Positions 61,950 to 64,000 of a stretch of 64,000 bases of DNA are shown in pieces. Source of the DNA: HKCCE3408 sp039183205 (lineage in GTDB: Bacteria; Pseudomonadota; Alphaproteobacteria; Rhodobacterales; Rhodobacteraceae); assembly GCA_039183205.1 (NCBI GenBank), contig JBCDBR010000021.1, positions 5,330 through 69,329 of the forward strand, given 5' to 3'. The notes below the pieces were generated by a model. The model saw only the letters and a list, made by a program, of their open reading frames with translations, did not search any database and had not been told where the DNA came from. The position numbers were made by a program, and so were the translations under genes. Within the stretch, counting starts at the first letter, position 1. Each line of letters starts with the position of its first letter.

Positions 61950-62063
61950 TTTTCTTGGATGTTCCTGGTGAGTTCCGGGAAAACGCGGGAAAATAGACGT
62001 CCAACAAAACGGCCCGGCTCCCCAATTTTTTGCAGTAAATCAAAGGGTTTGTGTGGTGCGCCT

Positions 62064-62118
62064 AGAGAGAGAAAGTTTGAACTCTCTCTTCGAGACGCTG
62101 TTAGAGTGGGAGTCCCAC
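62064..62118. other. inverted repeats upstream of mob genes, candidate oriT
   Basis: AGAGAGAG (62064-62071) and CTCTCTCT (62082-62089) form an 8-base stem with a 10-base loop; GTGGGA (62106-62111) and TCCCAC (62113-62118) form a second. They lie 20 to 75 bases before the mobC-relaxase pair, the usual place for a transfer origin. The nick site cannot be identified. Confidence 0.4.
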
Positions 62119-62137
62119 CTCGTACTTACTGATCTTA

Positions 62138-62560
62138 ATGATCATGGGTGCGAAGATGACACATTCGCGCCGTAATTTCAATAAGTTATCCAAAGGCAGG
62201 ACGCCTACGCCGTTCTCGCTGCGTCTGACCTTTGAAGAGCGTGCGAAGCTTGAAGAGGCTGCAAATGGCCTACCTCTCGGGGCTTACATCAAGGCCAAGC
62301 TGTTTGGTGAGGACCTGGAAAAGGTCCGCAGACGCAATACACGCCCTGTCGAGGATCATATTGCCTTGGCACGTCTTCTAGCCGCTCTGGGGCAGTCTCG
62401 GCTGTCCTCGAACCTCAATCAGCTCGCGCGAGCAGTGAACACGGGCACGCTGCCTGTCCATCCTAATGTTGAAGCGGAGATCAGTGCAGCCTGTCGCGAG
62501 ATCGGTGAAATGCGCTCTGAGCTCCTGCGCGCCCTGGGCAAGTCTGGCGGTGCGCCATGA
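62138..62560 (+). CDS. MobC-type relaxosome accessory protein
   Basis: A 140-residue DNA-binding protein. The front half (PFSLRLTFEERAKLEEAANG, LGAYIKAKLFG) is a ribbon-helix-helix-like region; the family motif is RLSSNLNQLARAVNTGTLP, followed by a C-terminal helix (AACREIGEMRSELLRAL). In mobilisable plasmids MobC helps the relaxase melt oriT. The first ATG is 62138 but 62144 and 62156 are possible. It overlaps the relaxase gene by four bases (ATGA). Confidence 0.85.
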   Translation: MIMGAKMTHSRRNFNKLSKGRTPTPFSLRLTFEERAKLEEAANGLPLGAYIKAKLFGEDLEKVRRRNTRPVEDHIALARLLAALGQSRLSSNLNQLARAVNTGTLPVHPNVEAEISAACREIGEMRSELLRALGKSGGAP

Positions 62561-63939
62561 TCCTGAAAGCCAAAGAACGCGGTGATGCTGTCCAGCTTGG
62601 TCGCTACCTTATGGCCATGCGCGACAATGATCATGTTGAGCTGCATGAAGTGCGAGGCTTTGTCAGCGATGATATCGGTGAAGCCTTTCAAGAAGCTGAC
62701 GCTATCGCCAAAGGCACACGCGCTAAGAACCATCTCTTCTCACTCAGCCTAAACCCGCCGCCGGAACAGCAGGTCTCTGTCGATAGCTTCGAGTCTGCCA
62801 TAGGCCGGATCGAAGGTGAGTTGGGTCTGGATGGTCAGCCCCGCGCCATCGTCTTCCATGAGAAGGACGGGCGCAGACATGCTCACGCGGTGTGGAGCCG
62901 TATTGATGGCGAGGAGATGAAAGCCATCAATCTGCCGTTCTACAAGAACACGCTGACCGGCATATCGCGCGATCTGTATCGCGAGCATGGCTGGGAGATG
63001 CCCAAGGGCTTGCAGGATCGTAGCCAACGCGATCCGCTCAGCTATAGCCGTGAGGAATGGCAACAGGCCAAGCGCACCCGCCAAGACCCGAAGGCGATGA
63101 AAGAAGCCATGCGCGAAGCTTGGGCGGGCTCTGATAGTCGCCAGAGCTTCGAAGCGGCCATGCGAGAACGTGGCTACATGCTGGCACAAGGAGACCGGCG
63201 CGGCTTTGTCGCCGTGGACTGGCGCGGTGAAGTCTACTCCCTCTCGCGCGGTACAGGGATCAAGACCAAAGAGCTTCAATCCCGCCTTGGCGATCCGCAG
63301 AAACTGCAATCGACCGATGATGCCAAGAGCTTCATTGCCGAACGCATGACGCCAAAGCTCCGCACCTGGGCGAAGGACGCTGAAGAGCAAGCACTCAAAG
63401 AAAACCTCGCTGTGCAATATCAGCACGAGCAGATGGTGCAGCGCCAGCGCTACACGCGCGATCAACTCAAGCTTCAGCATGAGCGCCGCTGGCTGGAAGA
63501 AGAACAGAAGCGCAGCACGCGCACGCCGACAGGCATGCGCGGTCTATGGGGTTGGATCACGGGCAAGAATCGCAAAATCAGAGAAGAGAACGAAGCTGAG
63601 ATGGCGCGTAATCAAGAGCGCGACCGCGCTGAGAAACAAGCGATGATCGAGCGCCAGCTGGATGAACGCCGCAAGCTCAAAGAGCAAGCCGACCGCGCCC
63701 GCGAGAAGCAGCAAGGGCGGATAGAAGCGCTCAACCGGGATGCTGCGCATTACATGATGTTGGGTGGCAAGGCTCCAATAGAGGTGTCGCAGCGCTTCGA
63801 AGATCAGAACCGCGAGGCGCATCTCAGGGCTGAGCGTCAAAGGCAGGAAGAGCAACAACGCCGCCAAGATCGTGCAAGAGAAGACCAACGAGACAGAGAT
63901 CGCCAAAGAGATCAGGGGCGCGATCATGAGCCAGGTTAG
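62557..63939 (+). CDS. mobilisation relaxase
   Basis: A 460-residue relaxase. The N-terminal nuclease domain has the metal-binding histidine triad His101, His108, His110 (VFHEKDGRRHAHAVWSRID) and a plausible nicking Tyr17 (LGRYLM). It would nick oriT and lead the strand during conjugal transfer, using a type IV system from elsewhere. From about residue 280 the protein is a long Arg/Glu/Gln-rich helix, probably coiled coil, ending in a very charged tail (about residues 430-460). No helicase or primase domain is present, so the element is mobilisable and not self-transmissible as far as seen. Confidence 0.88.
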   Translation: MILKAKERGDAVQLGRYLMAMRDNDHVELHEVRGFVSDDIGEAFQEADAIAKGTRAKNHLFSLSLNPPPEQQVSVDSFESAIGRIEGELGLDGQPRAIVFHEKDGRRHAHAVWSRIDGEEMKAINLPFYKNTLTGISRDLYREHGWEMPKGLQDRSQRDPLSYSREEWQQAKRTRQDPKAMKEAMREAWAGSDSRQSFEAAMRERGYMLAQGDRRGFVAVDWRGEVYSLSRGTGIKTKELQSRLGDPQKLQSTDDAKSFIAERMTPKLRTWAKDAEEQALKENLAVQYQHEQMVQRQRYTRDQLKLQHERRWLEEEQKRSTRTPTGMRGLWGWITGKNRKIREENEAEMARNQERDRAEKQAMIERQLDERRKLKEQADRAREKQQGRIEALNRDAAHYMMLGGKAPIEVSQRFEDQNREAHLRAERQRQEEQQRRQDRAREDQRDRDRQRDQGRDHEPG

Positions 63940-63951
63940 AAAGGAGCAGTT

Positions 63952-64000
63952 ATGCTAGACGTCAGTAGAGCGCAGCACGAAAATGAATTGGAGCAGATGC
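63952..64000 (+). CDS. start of a further gene, cut by the window edge
   Basis: ATG 63952 with AAGGAG five bases upstream opens a frame (MLDVSRAQHENELEQM) running off the window. It begins 13 bases after the relaxase stop, so it is probably part of the mobilisation operon. Too short to identify. Confidence 0.55.
   Translation, partial: MLDVSRAQHENELEQM

Noticed and set aside
1..64000. CRISPR array
   Set aside because: No regularly spaced repeats were seen on reading; the only longer direct repeat noted is the 19-base pair at 60.7 and 61.9 kb.

Overview
The window is a GC-rich, densely coded chromosomal segment that looks like a marine alphaproteobacterium of the Rhodobacteraceae (Roseobacter group). 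This is inferred from gene content, not from an rRNA gene: a malic enzyme/phosphotransacetylase fusion, PrpE, long-form DmdC-like acyl-CoA dehydrogenase, VPLPA-CTERM-type surface proteins, a DUF1127-like miniprotein and a compact che cluster. Most genes form tight runs with 1- or 4-base stop/start overlaps.

Layout. 1-6.5 kb: TetR regulator (cut by the left edge), fatty acid desaturase, glyA, nadK, maeB. 6.6-13.1 kb: prpE, then a coupled nucleoside salvage operon cdd-deoA-deoB-add-upp. 13.2-15.5 kb: a membrane protein of unknown role, an exported VPLPA-CTERM protein and a small membrane protein. 15.6-24.2 kb: a beta-oxidation block on the minus strand (two MerR regulators, acyl-CoA dehydrogenase, GFA protein, GST, thiolase, two SnoaL/NTF2-like proteins, FadJ-type enzyme) with a paired operator-like sequence. 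24.3-33 kb: two hotdog thioesterases and a MATE exporter, pyrD, a periplasmic nucleotidase, a DUF1127-like protein, an SRAP abasic-site protein and gnd.

33.0-37.5 kb is the most unusual region. Six minus-strand genes encode a membrane-anchored protein, a LolD/MacB-type ATPase, an FtsX-fold permease, a DUF4198 (NikK-like) periplasmic protein, a small exported protein and a Tat-signal ZnuA-like binding protein with a histidine-rich loop but two non-canonical metal-ligand positions. It looks like a non-classical metal-handling system built on a mechanotransmission-type ABC transporter.

37.5-43.5 kb is looser and contains several gene-poor gaps, a DoxX protein, an exported alpha/beta hydrolase with a divergent AraC regulator, and a von Willebrand A protein with a PEP/VPLPA-like tail. 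43.6-53.6 kb: M20 peptidase, tRNA-Gly(UCC), MsbA-like ABC exporter, RidA protein, acyl-CoA synthetase, a DCC-thiol/saccharopine-dehydrogenase-DUF4166 pair and a YcaQ-type DNA glycosylase. 53.65-60.4 kb: chemotaxis operon STAS-cheY-cheA-cheW-cheR-cheY-unknown-cheB-cheD, whose CheB has lost its receiver phosphorylation residues.

From about 60.7 kb the sequence becomes mobile: a 19-base direct repeat brackets 1.2 kb with two small genes and a frameshifted exported-protein gene, followed by inverted repeats (possible oriT), a MobC protein and a relaxase. The right edge cuts the next gene. No CRISPR array, rRNA, transposase or integrase was seen.
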